38,158 bases of DNA, from the NCBI GenBank assembly GCA_009869945.1, contig WIXG01000568.1, positions 1 to 38,158 of the forward strand, read 5' to 3'. The translations under genes were made by a program, and so were the position numbers. This DNA is from Mesaphorura yosii. Lineage: Eukaryota > Arthropoda > Collembola > Poduromorpha > Tullbergiidae. This document shows, piece after piece, positions 9,437 to 21,606 of this stretch (its first letter is position 1; each line of letters begins with the position of its first letter). Below the pieces are notes generated by a model. The model was not told the DNA's origin. It saw nothing but the letters and a program-made list of their open reading frames with translations, and searched no databases.

Positions 9437-10135
9437 TCATATTGCTGTATTCAATCTTTTGATCTTAGTTTGGCTTTGGCTTACTTCTTCTGAATCACTT
9501 CCGCTCGAACTGCTATCACCATCGGCGCCGGCAAGAGGTTTGCTAGCCACACACGATGACGCAGCTTCAGATTGAGCTTTCCGCAAGTTTTCTAATTCTG
9601 CAGTGACCTCAGCCTCTTTCTTATCTTGGCACATCTTGAAATAAGTACAAAGTTTGCCTCCAAGCTCATCCAACGAGCTGTCGTCGACAATTGTGTCCAG
9701 TTCTTGATCCATCAAAGTTCCAAGAAAATCAGCAACTTCACTGCCCATTAAATCATCTACAAATATAATAACGTGCTCAATGAACTTAATGGGAGACAAT
9801 CATGTTGAGTGGAAACAATAAAGAAAAAAATCAGAAATGAATGAAGAGGTAATTAAGAATTACCGTTCAAGTAGAAGTAATCTTCCACAGCTCCCACCAT
9901 CCAAGCAGCAATATCCTTCCCTTTATTCCCACCTTGTCCATGGTCGATTGCCAACTGGAAAATCAAGTGGAAGCACTGATAAGCACACCATAACTGACCA
10001 GATCACTAAATGATTTGCTAAAGTATTAATTACCTTTAATGCAGTCCAAGTCTTAAATACCGACTCGATGGCAGTACGGAAAACTGGATAGCGGGGAGCT
10101 CTTGCTCTTCTGCTCGAACTACTGCTACTAGCCAT
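9437..10135 (-). CDS. TSR2: Pre-rRNA processing protein TSR2
   Basis: Three exons (10135-10034, 9954-9864, 9756-9437) join to a protein of about 170 residues. The order matches TSR2: FRTAIESVFKTWTALK, then LAIDHGQGG, GAVEDYFYLN, the core DDLMGSEVADFLGTLMDQEL with VDDSSLDELGGKL, and an acidic Ser-rich tail (SSSSGSDSEE). TSR2 is a nuclear chaperone that carries free ribosomal protein eS26 to pre-ribosomes for small-subunit maturation. The usual C-terminal DGWT-type motif is not in this frame. A GTAAGC donor right after SDSEE (exon end 9485) could splice to an acceptor near 9388, giving EMETS and a stop, so the last residues are uncertain. The N-terminus has a run of six serines. A full CRE site lies about 140 bp upstream. 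Confidence 0.9.
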
Positions 10136-10275
10136 TAGAGCAAACGAATTCCAAGCTAACTGATATAATTGTCAGTAATCAATCCAGGCAATCTATAAAT
10201 CTTAACCGAGTCTAGATGAACACATGCACGTGGTGTGAACTGGAGTTTGAATGAAATGCAAGCGGTTTCTCGAGC

Positions 10276-10283
10276 TGACGTCA
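10276..10283. promoter_or_regulatory. Palindromic CRE (TGACGTCA) upstream of TSR2
   Basis: The perfect 8-bp palindrome TGACGTCA, flanked by CGAGC and CGGACGTG, lies 141 bp upstream of the TSR2 start codon. This is the consensus site for CREB/ATF bZIP factors, which commonly mark promoters of ribosome-biogenesis genes. Position and motif are visible; function is inferred. Confidence 0.45.
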
Positions 10284-12984
10284 CGGACGTGAATCGATTC
10301 TCAAGCCAGGCTCTTAGCTTGTTGCAGTTGTAGACAGCTGATCTGCTGATCTCAGAGAACTGCTACGTAATTTCTATATTGACATTCTGAACGCTAACCA
10401 CTGGGTCTCTGGGTTAAAATTCGTCAATGTCAACGTCATAACTGAACCAATCGCCTGTGATTCCTTTCTAGTCTCACGCATCACGCACGTCACGATAAAT
10501 TGGCAAATTGCAATTAAATAGTAATTTGGCGGTCGTTTGCTTGTGCTTTGTGATAAACGTCCGTTCGTTCCACTCACTCTGCTACCTGAAATGATCTCCA
10601 TTAAACAAAACGCGAACGTGTTCAGTACATTTGCACATTACGAACTGAGTGTTAACTGTTCCGTATCAAGAATCTACTTCCGTCGACGAACGAGATAAAC
10701 TTAAGTTAGCGTGTTAGTGTTAGCGAGCATTTTCAGAGCGTCAACGGGGAACAGTATTAAAGCATATCCCACTCAACGTCTCAGCATTCATTATCAGCGT
10801 CATTGTAAAGGTAACTGTCAGAATTTGAGTGCTAACCACTGTAACCACATACGCCATCAATATTAGCAAACAATTGTTGCCAATATTATGATTCTGAACA
10901 ATAGGAACGAGATAGGAAAGGATCGAGCTTGTGGCTGCGAGTGTGCATTTGGAATTGTCTCGACAGTCTTACGAAAAGTCTCAACTCAAGATCTCAAGTC
11001 CAGCTATAATTTAAGATCTGCTGCAACTCAATACTGATTGACATTTTCACAACAAAGCTTATAAGTGCATACTTTATCAAGAAGACAAAACTTTAGTTTC
11101 TTTATATTCTCCTTTCTTGTCATTCTGGCCAATGAACTTTGCTCTCTGACGTGACCTCTGCTGAAATCCACTCCACAAGAAATAATCGTCTATAGTAACG
11201 TAAGTACGCAGTTATGATTTTCTTATCTTCTCTGCCTGATCAGACAATACAGCTCTAGCACCTAGTTCATCTTCTCCCATTCACAATGCGATATGCGAGC
11301 AGGGAATTGTAAACATAACTCGATTTCTTGTATTGTTTGGCTAGTTTACATCTTTTTGTATGAAATTCAGCCCATTTCTATAAATGAATATACAGCGACG
11401 GACGCAGAACTGTTGTACAAAATTAATTGCGAAATTGCTACGTAGTCATCCGTCTTAAGTGTGTAAGTGTAAACTTGAAATCGGCAATTTCCTGTCAGTA
11501 ATGTCATGTAAAATTCCCGGCGGCTCACTTTACTAGCGAAAAAGCCAACTTGTACGTACTGCGTTCTTCGCGAAGGATGATTAAGAATTTCGAAATATGA
11601 TTTTTTGATTTGATGTGGCGTGTGAGGGTTGTCTTGCCTGATACAACTAGACGTTTCGACGTTTGGGATTTGATACAGCTGTAATTGAGTCTATTTTGAG
11701 ACGAGTAAAATTAGGTCGAGGTACGGACGAGTAAAAGACGGAATTCTTCCGATTTCCATACAATGCTTGTGCTGGTTATGATGTCACTTATTGCGAATCA
11801 TTGAGAATAATGTTTTAATCCATTCATAATCGTAATTGCGTTATTCAGCAATAAACAACGCACCATTAATGCGAAGGGGGCGTCAATTCTCTTTTGAGCC
11901 ACCATAGCAAGGCGAAGTGGAAGAAGTGATGAATTTGACAGTCTCTGACCTTTGTTTTGTATTTACAAGCATTTGAGTTCGACGGCAGAGGCTGAATATA
12001 TTAGCTTGAACCGTTAAGCCTTTAAAATTGAACCCAAACCTGATGAGTCCAGATTTTGGAACGCCAATGCAAATTGCTTCTCCAAAGTGCAAAGACCGTG
12101 CGAGCTCTTAAGCTCTTGGACCTGATTTTTCCAGTTTTTAGTTAAACACGCCATTTTGCCATTTTGAAGATTCAGTGGATGTGGATAGGAAATGTGCATT
12201 GAAATTAATCGTGGTAGTCATAATTTAGTAATTAGACGCTGAAATACAAATGCGTGATTATTACGTGAGACAGAACTTGAACTTCGGATACTCATAAAGT
12301 CAGTCTGTTTTGTTTACAAGCCAAGAATCGTTGAGTTTGAGTCAATTTTAACTGAAAAATTCGACCTCGTCGAACTGTCAGTCAGGAGGCTTCACAAGAA
12401 GAATTGACTTAACTTGTCCGTAAAAGCAGATAACGTAACTTCATGTAAAAGATTAAATGAATATTCATGACCTCAACCGGATCATTGAAAGAATAAATTT
12501 TCGATAGGCGCAAGACGCATGCGATTTATTGACTTTTGGGGTGAGTAGCGATAGCGAAATTACGCTCTGGTTAAAGGCATTAAAGGAAGACACAAGACAC
12601 TTGACCTGTCAACTCTCGTGGTTCGTGGATGAGTTATCTGGACTAAGAAAACGTGTGGGTGGATATAAATATAGCGTCGTTACCATCTTTAACTTCAGTG
12701 CTACATGGTCACCCGAGGAAGCTAAAACTAATGAACTAACTGGAATCGATTTACGTCTTGGCAGGACAGGACAACATTCTCACGTGCGGCCCGCCCTTCG
12801 AACTGTAATTGGATGATCGAAATTCCAACGCAGAACCTCCGCCGAACGCGTATCGTCGGATTTTGGAGTGGGCGTGTGACAATTCATACACCGAAATAAT
12901 TTCATCTTCATCAAGTTTGAATCCTAGACACTGCTACTGATTTCGCATCTCCTGACGTTGGCGTTGGCTGAAAGCTTAATCAAA
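10284..12984. other. Gene-poor region between TSR2 and SLC26
   Basis: About 2.7 kb without a credible coding exon. Frames longer than 60 codons (for example 12529-12816, plus) carry no recognisable domain. Near the right end, GTGGGCGTGTG (KLF/Sp-like) at about 12870 and a run of pyrimidine-rich sequence precede the first coding exon of SLC26, so its promoter probably lies at about 12800-12950. I saw no transposon terminal repeats, but relaxed repeats would be missed by eye. Confidence 0.5.
10600..10810 (+). other. Possible non-coding first exon (alternative 5' UTR)
   Basis: A stretch rich in GTTAGCG-type repeats ends in GTAAAG followed by a GTAACT donor at 10811. It could be an untranslated first exon of SLC26 or of an unrelated transcript diverging from TSR2. 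Only the donor-like signal supports this. Confidence 0.2.
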
Positions 12985-15900
12985 ATGAGCCGTTACTTAC
13001 GCGAAAGGTAAGTAATTCCTTAAATTTGTGCCCTTATCTTCTTTATCTGTGTATCAGCGAGCAAAAGAAATTTGAGCCACCTTGAGCCTTTGAGTTCTTG
13101 ATGAGTGAGCGAGAGCCTTTCGCATGTTTTGACGAGGCTGGTGCCAGGAAATCTCATCAGTATCCAGTGTCATCAGGGAAGGGATATGTGTACTAGGAAT
13201 GGAATAACATGAGACATTTATCTGTACTTTCAATGAAAATGCCACCGAGATCCTGCACTGGTTGCAAGATAGTGATAACGATAAAAGCGATATGATGGCA
13301 GATGGCCATAAATCCAGTTTCGACTGATAAGAAATCTGAATGGCGGGCCATAAATTGAAGTAAGTCACGCGACTCAAAAGTTTATTGCTATTTGCTTGAA
13401 AATACAAAGATCATTAACTTAAAATAAATTTCAACATCAGACGGAGAGACTCCGATTTTTGGTTTTCCAGCCTTGATAACCCTTGTGAGGGTTTAATTAC
13501 TATGGTGTACACGGAAAAATACTGGAGTCAATATGGAATGCGTGGCGCTGGTCTGATACTTGCTGACCTATCTAACCTGTATAGACCTTGAACTGAATAC
13601 TGGATATTATATCCTCGTGACACTAATTTCATCTCAATTCCCAGCATCTTGACTTTTCAATGCCGTGCGTGAACTGTCATGAGTATGCGCCATCAGTCAC
13701 TTCGTGCCAATATGTGCCAGAAACGAATCTGGTACAAATAGGCCATCAATCACGCAAGCACAAAGCGAACCCGAAGCCTTGTGATCACGTCAAGAACAAA
13801 TGTTGAATTCATTGAAGACTGTGAAAGTGACGTTGATTTTGATACTGCTTGCTGAAATAATCGCAGTACTTTCAACTTGAGCTATTTATAAGCAATACTT
13901 GACTGAAACTATTTAAAGTGGATTGTGTAAATCAAATGTTACAATGTCAATTTGAATTCAAGAACTGTACAACCCTGAAAACTAATGCATGCGTCTAGTC
14001 TGAAGATTGAAGCGAGATATTTTTGCAAAATGCGATGAATATGACATAATGTGAATCGGGCTGCAGCAAGTGTGTCTTTAAATAGTAACGTTTGTTGGAC
14101 GGTTGCTGAATTATCTGGACAGACTCCTGCTAAAAATAAAAACTACACCCACTCGTTAGAAATCGAGTGTGCATTCAGGTGCAATGACTCAATGGGTGTT
14201 GGCTCGTGCCATAAAGTTTCCATTGTGGTGATATCAAATGTCAATAATCCAGTTCACCATGGACCACAGTGTTGCTAATTGCCAATTGAAATCACGCCTG
14301 CGATGAATGATCGGCGAGATGAAGACAACAATTTTGATGTGCAAAGGATTAGTTTCCGAATTTATCTATACTTATATTGTATGCACCTGAAATTAAATTA
14401 AGGACATGTTTTCAAGTGTTTTGTTAGCACATTGCCATTCAATTTCGTCACGCATTATTGTTAATCAAGGTGGAATATTTTAGTCTTCCATTTTCGAGTA
14501 AAGAGTAAAGTTTCCAGTGCACTCATCGACTCATCCACAATTTAGATTCATAGCACGCCGTGGAATCGTTGACATTTTCCTTAAATACATTAGCAGTCAT
14601 TCACGAATTCAATTTACTCCCTTCCTGAATGCTTTGAATCCGTTCTCGTTCTCAATTTAGTTGTTGATTAACTTTCTGCCGTGAGAGACCGACGAGCACG
14701 ATTGAAAAATTGTCTTAACTCTTTTAGATCACATTCTGTCCAGAGTGAGTCGGAGGAGCAGGAGCAGGCTCGACTATTTGCAGACAGTCCAGATTTGGAC
14801 ATCAAAATGAACGCATACAATCCGGAAGATGACAATCACAATCCTACAAGCGACGTCATCTCAAACGTGCGGGTCATCAGGATTGAGCGCCCGGTTATGA
14901 GGTAAATTCCGAATTCCAATTAAATTCCTGCAGCATGCAAAGGAAAAATGTCCGTAACCATAATCCTTTATGTACTGCATAGTTTGGGGATGTTGACAAA
15001 CCAGAATCAGCCAAATTCCACAATCACAGGTAACTTGACTCCATTTGGATAGACGCGAAGCTGAAGCTGTCATGCGTGACGAGTTTCTAACACAGAAGCT
15101 ATTTCTTCTTCAGGGAAATTGGGAGACTGGGCTCGAAAAAAATGCAGATGTTCTCCGCTGAGTGCTTTGTACTCTTTGATGCCAATTTTCTATTGGTTGC
15201 CAAGATATAACTTCAAGAAGGACATATCCTTTGACCTCATTGCTGGGTTTACAATTGCCGTTCTACAAATTCCGCAGGGTGAATTTCATTTCTCATGCAA
15301 TGAGATCTCATGCGTGTAAGTGATTTCTTTGACCAACACGGACACTCTGTGCTGTTTTCCGTAGGAATGGCATATGCATTGTTGGGAAACCTTCCGCCCA
15401 TCATTGGCATGTACATGGCTTTCTTTCCGGTGCTCGTGTACGCGATCATGGGCACTTCCAGACATGTGTCAATCGGTACATTTGCTGTGATTTGCTTAAT
15501 GACGGGCAAAGTGGCCTTAGAACGATTGGAAGAATATCACGGCAACACTGAGACTATCACCGATGATGACGACAATCCAATGAACTACGCGGAGCTGCTC
15601 GGGGACAATTCCACGGACGTCAAGCCGTATGGCATTGTGGAAATATCAGCGGCGTTATCTCTCTGTGTTGGATTGTGGCAGGTATAGTTCATAATTCGAA
15701 GCTGATTAAGCATAAGCAGATGCCATCAACGTCATCATTCACTCTACGTTTAGCTAGATCTTATTTTTCTTTTTCCGTGGTGCGTGATTTAATTATTTGA
15801 TTTGCTAGATTCTCTTTGGAATTCTGCACACGGGCGCTCTGAGCCTGCTCCTGAGTACAGATCTTGTCAGTGGTTTCACGACTGGAGCTGCCTTCCACGT

Positions 15901-17998
15901 GTTAACTTCCCAAGTGAGAACGATCCTGGGACTCAAATTAGTAAGAAGATCAGGCTTGTTCAAAATCATACTGGTAAGATGCCGTAAGACATTCACAACT
16001 TTTCTTACTGAGAAGCCGACACTAATTACAAAATGCGATTGCAACTACTTTTAGACGTACTATGACGTATTTAAACATATCAAAACGTGCAACGTGGCGG
16101 CAGTCATCATGTCGCTAATCACCTTTGCAGTTCTCTGTGGATACAATGAGTTACTACGGGTAAGACCTGAGACTTTCACTCGTGTCCGTCGGTGTTGAGC
16201 TTCACATTCATTCGATGTTCATTTTTTTCGTTACAGCCTCTCGTTGCAAAGAAAACTAAATTTCCAGTACCGATGGAGCTCATTTGCATTGTTGTGGGCA
16301 CACTCGGTAAGATTGCATGCTAAACATCGAATCGTTCGAATGAGAATGCCACGTAATTTAACTTCATGTTTGGATGTTTCTACTTTTTAGCTTCTGCTCA
16401 TTGGAATTTCCACGAAATATATTCGGTTTCAATTGTACACAAGATTCCAACAGGGTAAATAAAATGGCCCTTCATAAATGCCAAATGTATTGAAGTGCGT
16501 ACAAAATGTAAATTAAAAGTTAATATTGGAAATTATCTAGATTGCCAACGCCCAGTCTTCCGCCAATGGAAATTATGCCCAACATAATTACAGATGGCTT
16601 GCTCATCGCTGTAGTCTCATTCGCAATTTCCATCTCCATGATTAAAATATTCTCCAACAAGCATGGGTATGAAATTGATCCGAATCAAGAACTGATTGCA
16701 CAAGTAAGCCAGTCTTCCGACACCGCCGAATTGAGTGTTATTGAGACAATTGAGTTGATGCTGAACATTGCAGGGTACAAGCAACGCGGTTGGAAGCATG
16801 TTCAGCTGTGCTCCGATTTCTGTCTCCCTGTCTCGAAGTGCTATACAAGATGCCATTGGCGGCAAAACTCAGTTGGTTGGAATAGTTTCCGCCGGACTCA
16901 TACTCGTCGTTCTTCTGTGGATTGCGCCCTTCTTCGAAACACTACCGAATGTAACACGATTGACTTTTCCCTAATCATGCGTCGAATAAGTACTAATTTA
17001 CCCTTGCCCTTTCTAACAGTGTGTTCTCTCGGCCATCATTGTTGTCGCTCTGAAAGGCATGTTCCTTCAGATTTACGATCTACCAAAAGCGTGGAGAATG
17101 TCGAAACTGAATGGCGCTATCTGGATTCTTACTGCAGGTTCGTTTTCTCATCCTAATTCACTCTACCCTGGAGGTTCTTGTCGAAGCTGCAGTTTTTTTA
17201 CTTCCATTTTTCATTATTGCAGTGTCCACAATTGCTTTGGACGTCGAGTACGGACTGGCAGTTGGAATGGTGCTCTCCATTCTGGTTCTGATCTGGAGAT
17301 CAAATGTGCCAACAATAACCGTACTGGGTTCATTTGCGAACCTGGATATTTATACGGATGTATCAAATACTGATGTAAGTCGTATGCACAAAGCAAGCCA
17401 GTTATGAATTCAGCAGACCATTGCTTAGCTGTCTTTCTTTTCTTCAGGCGAAGGAGATGCCAAAAATAAAAATAATAAAATTCACTGGAAGCCTGAACTT
17501 TTTGACAGTGGATCATTTTGTGCGAAAGCTGGAAGAGATTGTTCCAATCAAAAATATAATCAATAGAAAGAGAAGGAAGTCGTTGCTAACTGAAATCATT
17601 GTGAATACTGTCGCCGAAGAGTACGATCACACTAAGTCAGGAAACTTTGTGAAAACTTCACTTAGTGAAGTAACAAATGATGATACGGTAAGCCATTATT
17701 GTTGTTGTATATTCAGTGCTCCTAAAAGCCAATCGCATACTTTGTTCTGTCGCAGATTGACCATATCATCCTGGATCTCTCTTCCGTAAGCTCGATGGAC
17801 CCGGCAGCTGTAAAGGGCTTGCAACAAATTTATAATCGGTATCTTGCCGCACATATCCAAATTTTGCTGGTGGGACCGCCTGCGCCCGTATTGCGAACAT
17901 TTTCCGACTGCCAAGTCCTGAAAGAAATTGGGCTCGGGAAATTCTTTCCTACAATTCACGACGCCATCAGTTTCGCAAGCGGCCGCACGTTTGCGTAG
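12985..17998 (+). CDS. SLC26-family anion transporter (SulP/STAS)
   Basis: Fifteen exons join in phase to 732 residues: 12985-13007, 14728-14901, 15053-15075, 15114-15278, 15365-15681, 15809-15973, 16055-16159, 16237-16306, 16391-16454, 16541-16703, 16774-16950, 17020-17137, 17223-17374, 17448-17687, 17756-17998. SLC26 proteins are dimeric plasma-membrane exchangers or channels for sulfate, chloride, bicarbonate or oxalate; the substrate cannot be read here. Visible marks are IPQGMAYALLGNLPP (TM1), STDLVSGFTTGAAFHV (about 250-265), SLSRSAIQ with S443 and R444 at the place of the prestin anion-site Ser-Arg pair, and a C-terminal STAS domain (about 573-732). The first exon encodes only MSRYLRE plus two bases but ends in a perfect GTAAGT donor and fits the phase of exon 2. 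If it is wrong, translation would start at an internal ATG in exon 2 (14807). Exons 1 and 3 are 23 nt each and intron 3 is 38 nt. Confidence 0.93.
13008..14727 (+). other. Long first intron of SLC26
   Basis: This 1.7-kb intron runs from GTAAGT to a CTTAAC branch-like motif and TTTTAG. It is far longer than every other intron in the window and is therefore the likeliest place for intronic control elements. I see no gene in it; minus-strand frames (for example 13407-13054) carry no recognisable domain. Confidence 0.55.
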
Positions 17999-18515
17999 CC
18001 GTCTCCCAGCTCCCCTTTTTCATTGAAGTCTATCGACCTAATTTTAACACGACTAAGCGTCAAGCGAACGAAAGATGGGAGTAATTTATTTTTGTATGCG
18101 GTTGTAGTCAGCTCAAAACTGTGATTCTGAACCTATTCAGGGCATTTTGTGCGACCTGATTAATATGGTATATAAATGTTGTACCTCTACGAGATGATAC
18201 CCGAATAAGAATTCCGAAAGTCGCTTCTCCATTCTGTACAGCCATTTCTACTTTACACGATCCGTCATCCGTGATCCATCTTCAAATAATTCCGTCCTGT
18301 TAGGTGTGCTTAAGTCAATTAATCAAGGTACTGAGTTGCTGAGTCTCAAATGATGTAGATTGTATGGCTTTTTACGTAGTGTTTAGTAAGTTGCTTAGTT
18401 TGTATAAATTTGATGCCAAATCATGAATATATCTAAGTAAGTTCAAATCTAATCATGTTGGTGCATGCTAATCATTAATCAAGTATATTTTAGAACTTTG
18501 TATTGTTGATTCGAA

Positions 18516-18521
18516 AATAAA
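18516..18521 (+). terminator. SLC26 polyadenylation signal
   Basis: AATAAA about 520 bp after the SLC26 stop, followed by a T-rich stretch. It is 6 bp from the opposing signal of the convergent glycerate kinase gene. Confidence 0.6.
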
Positions 18522-18527
18522 ATTGTA

Positions 18528-18533
18528 TTTATT
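18528..18533 (-). terminator. Glycerate kinase polyadenylation signal
   Basis: TTTATT on the plus strand (AATAAA on the minus strand), 68 bp past the glycerate kinase stop at 18601. Transcripts of the two convergent genes should overlap by tens of bases here. Confidence 0.6.
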
Positions 18534-18600
18534 CAATTTAATTATGGTCAACTAATGCGTCTAAACCGGCCTTACATTTGACCAAGTTCTAAAAGACGAA

Positions 18601-20265
18601 TCACAATGAAGACGATGGCCTATGTTCGATGATCGCAATCACAACGTCCATGACGTTGGTTCCAGTGTGCCCGGTGACAATATGGAATTTGCCGTTCGAC
18701 ACTTTTGCGAAATATGAAAACGAGTCATTGTTGTTCAGATAGTCTTCCGTGCTGATTCCCTCAACTTCTGCGTCGCGTACGACAGAATGATTCACAACCG
18801 CACCTGCAGCTTCGCAAGGTCCGTCAATTCCGTCTGTGCCACCGCTGAGTATTGTGATATTTCCGGCGACAGGAGCGCCCCTGTAATTTCTCTTGGCTTC
18901 ATCAAGCCGCACAGCTGCGGAGAGCGCCAACTCCTGATTCCGACCCCCTCGGCCACTGCCTTTCACGTTTACTGTTGTTTCCCCGCCAAAGAAGATACAA
19001 ACGCTCCGCCGAGTCTCCGCCGCAGTGGCGACGCTTTTGTACAATTTGGCAGCGGAGTTCGAGCTTGAGTCAATGCACAGGGCGCTCAACAGTCTCGTCG
19101 TCTCATCTCTCGGAAGCGGCTGACGAGAATTTATTGCCACCGAAATCAGGCCGCAAAGATTGGCGATGGCTACCCCAACTTGTCTTGCATTTCCTTCAAG
19201 ACTCGAAGTCAAAATGACTGGGATCATATTCTCTTTGGACGCCTGCAGTGCACAGGCTTCGAGCGCGATTGTGTTGTTGCCCAGTACGATATTCTCCACT
19301 TTCTTAAACGCGTCAGAGCCAGAGCCGTCACGATGATGAGCTTCGCGTTCGTGCTCAGAGAGGATTTGAAGTATATTTGGGGCGACACGACCTGCAGGCA
19401 CGTATTTGCTAACAACTTGCGAGGCAACTTCCTTCCCATCGGAATTTTCCAGCGTAGGCCCACTCGCAATGACATCCAGCTTATCTCCAAGCACGTCTGA
19501 GAGAATTAACGACACAATTCTCTTGGCCCGACACAGCCTGACGAGTCCTCCTCCTTTGACCAAGGATATCGCCTTCCTCACAGAGTTTAGTTCGTTTATC
19601 GTCGCTCCGCCCGTGGACAGTTGCTTAAACAGGGCCGCCTTTTCCTGGAGTGTGATTGGCGGTCTCGGATAGGGAAGCAACGCCGATCCACCGCCGGATA
19701 TTAGCACGATTAGCAGATCCTCTGGTGAGCACTGCTGAACGACCTCCACAATCTTTTGTGCCGCTTCGAATGCTGGCAAGTCAGGTACATTGTTTTTGGC
19801 TCCACGGAAAATTTCTGGGATACAGCGAACGCGAAAACGTTATATTTCATCCCTTTGAAGCAATGAGGAAGAAGACGAACCTATTTGGGAGAACGAAGAC
19901 GCTCGACTTCCTTCTGGTATGCTAAGAATGCATCGATCTATTCTTGTTCTTGCTGGATCCTCAATCAATCCAAGTCTAGTTGGCGTCACAATGGAAATGA
20001 GTTCTTCGGCCATTGGCAGCACAGCTTTCCCAAAGCCTGCAGCAATTAGTCAATATTTGCTAAATGATACCGCCAATAATAATCTTCACTTACCGACAAT
20101 GAATGTGCGTTCAAACTGTCTCAGGTCGACTGAGGACTTCTGAATCTGAAGAACCCAGCCATTGAGCTTCACCTGATTTCTGATAAGGTTCGATGGAATG
20201 ACAGCGTCGACTCCGTGACGAAATATTTGTCGAGCTACCTGGAGCATCGCTTCTGTTGATGCCAT
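18601..20265 (-). CDS. GLYCTK: Glycerate kinase (class II, MOFRL family)
   Basis: Three exons (20265-20094, 20036-19881, 19814-18601) give 513 residues, close to the human enzyme. It phosphorylates D-glycerate, mainly to 2-phosphoglycerate in animals, in serine and fructose breakdown; location is cytosolic or mitochondrial depending on isoform. Visible marks: VGFGKAV at about 57-63, ISGGGSALL (148-156) for nucleotide binding, LSDVLGDKLDVIASGP, GGETTV (386-391), GSGRGGRNQEL (395-405), and SGGTDGIDGP (433-442) of the MOFRL domain. The start ATG 20265 begins MASTEAMLQVARQIF, consistent with the family. I see no clear mitochondrial presequence. The gene is convergent with SLC26 and divergent from the aminopeptidase. 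The set of motifs is complete, so it should be active. Confidence 0.95.
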
Positions 20266-21514
20266 TTTCTGCGTGATGTCAGATTACAGCAAGAAAAGAG
20301 AATTCGTACTTGAGTCACTCGTTTACAGTGGTTTTGATTGAGATCACTTATGAATTTAGTGCCTTTCGCAAGACTTGCCTCCAGAGATTCGTTGTCTTTG
20401 TTGGCTTACGGTTTTGAGTGAAACTTTGCGACTGGAGATATTCAGATGACATCGCCAACTTTAAATACACACGCAAGGTCAGGTCGACTTGACTGTCGAT
20501 GATTAACTGGAGATCATACATGTGTCGCATGTAAGATGTGATTCGACTGGCTGCGGTGTAGCAAGTCCGTTATGCAACTAAATATGCGCCGAAACATGCT
20601 TGACCTCTGCGTAGAGGACATAAATGAAATAAACACATTCTGGCCGCGTGTTGGCAATAATGTAGAGTGTTGAGAAATTTTTAACTGAATTAGTTGTGCA
20701 CATCCATCGTAAGATTCGCATACGCAAACAATGTTACGTAATGAAGGTTACGTGTCCTTACGTCTAGTCATCATATTTTGAATTCAATCGAGTTTAGATG
20801 GGTAATCGCATTTGATTTACAAAGTCAAAGTTCTACGTTCAAGCCTCCTAAATCCACCTAATGCCAACAAGCACGTCTCACACGTGTCACGTCCACGTCC
20901 GCATTAACATGACACATGGCAGAATACTACGCACGGTCATGGTTCAAAATCCAGTCAGTATCCATTCTGATTTCTGATGTTCCTCATTGCTCATTTGTAG
21001 TCTTTTCATTTGGACCTCGGACGATTCGGCATCACTGAGCCGACTAGGATTAATGGATTAGCATTGTTCGGTTGTGGCATGGGGAACTTTAAAGGTCATC
21101 CTGCGCCTGCCTCGGACAACCATTCATTGTTTATTGCCTCCTTGAAATTTCACAATGCGAATTCCCACTTCAGCAGAACCGCAAGGTGCCAGCTGACTAA
21201 CACGCTACCTGGATTATCTACGTTCGGTTTATTGTTTCGTGAAAAAACCAAATCTCTTAACACAAGCACATCACAAAGATCGATAGCCAACGGGGCTGGT
21301 GGAATGCGACAATGAATGATTTATAATACCTGCTTATCGATAATACAGCGCCAAACGTTGATCCAACGCGAAATATGAAAGTGATCATGACCCAAATGAC
21401 AGTTTGTTTTTACTTTCATGAATCAGAAGTGTCTGAAGCCGGGATTAATTCATAATTTACGATTACTAAACCTACTTCACACATTAACAACGATTCCGAA
21501 AAGCGAAAAGCGGT
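20266..21514. other. Divergent intergenic region with an E-box cluster
   Basis: About 1.25 kb between the divergent glycerate kinase and aminopeptidase genes. Around 20881 the sequence reads CACGTGTCACGTCCACGTCC, holding a perfect CACGTG E-box and two further ACGT cores, typical targets of bHLH-ZIP or bHLH-PAS factors. A frame at 21010-21315 (plus) has no recognisable domain. No repeats were seen. Confidence 0.45.
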
Positions 21515-21551
21515 TATAAATCGGGTCAACCCTCAAGCCTTGGTCTCATTC
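21515..21551 (+). promoter_or_regulatory. TATA box and initiator of the aminopeptidase gene
   Basis: TATAAA at 21515-21520 is followed by TCATTC at 21546-21551, which fits the arthropod initiator TCAKTY. The presumed +1 A (21548) is 33 bp from the first T of the TATA box, the canonical spacing. This gives a 59-nt 5' UTR before ATG 21607. TATA promoters of this kind are typical of tissue-restricted, highly expressed genes such as digestive enzymes. Confidence 0.7.
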
Positions 21552-21606
21552 GAATTTCTCCGTGCATCTGCTCCGGAAGCTCAGGCACAGCACGGATTTT
21601 GTCAAG

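Noticed and set aside
16704..16773. In-frame continuation VSQSSDTAELS after LIAQ in SLC26
   Set aside because: It is intron read-through: GTAAGC donor and TTGCAG acceptor flank it, and splicing gives the conserved LIAQGTSNAVGS.
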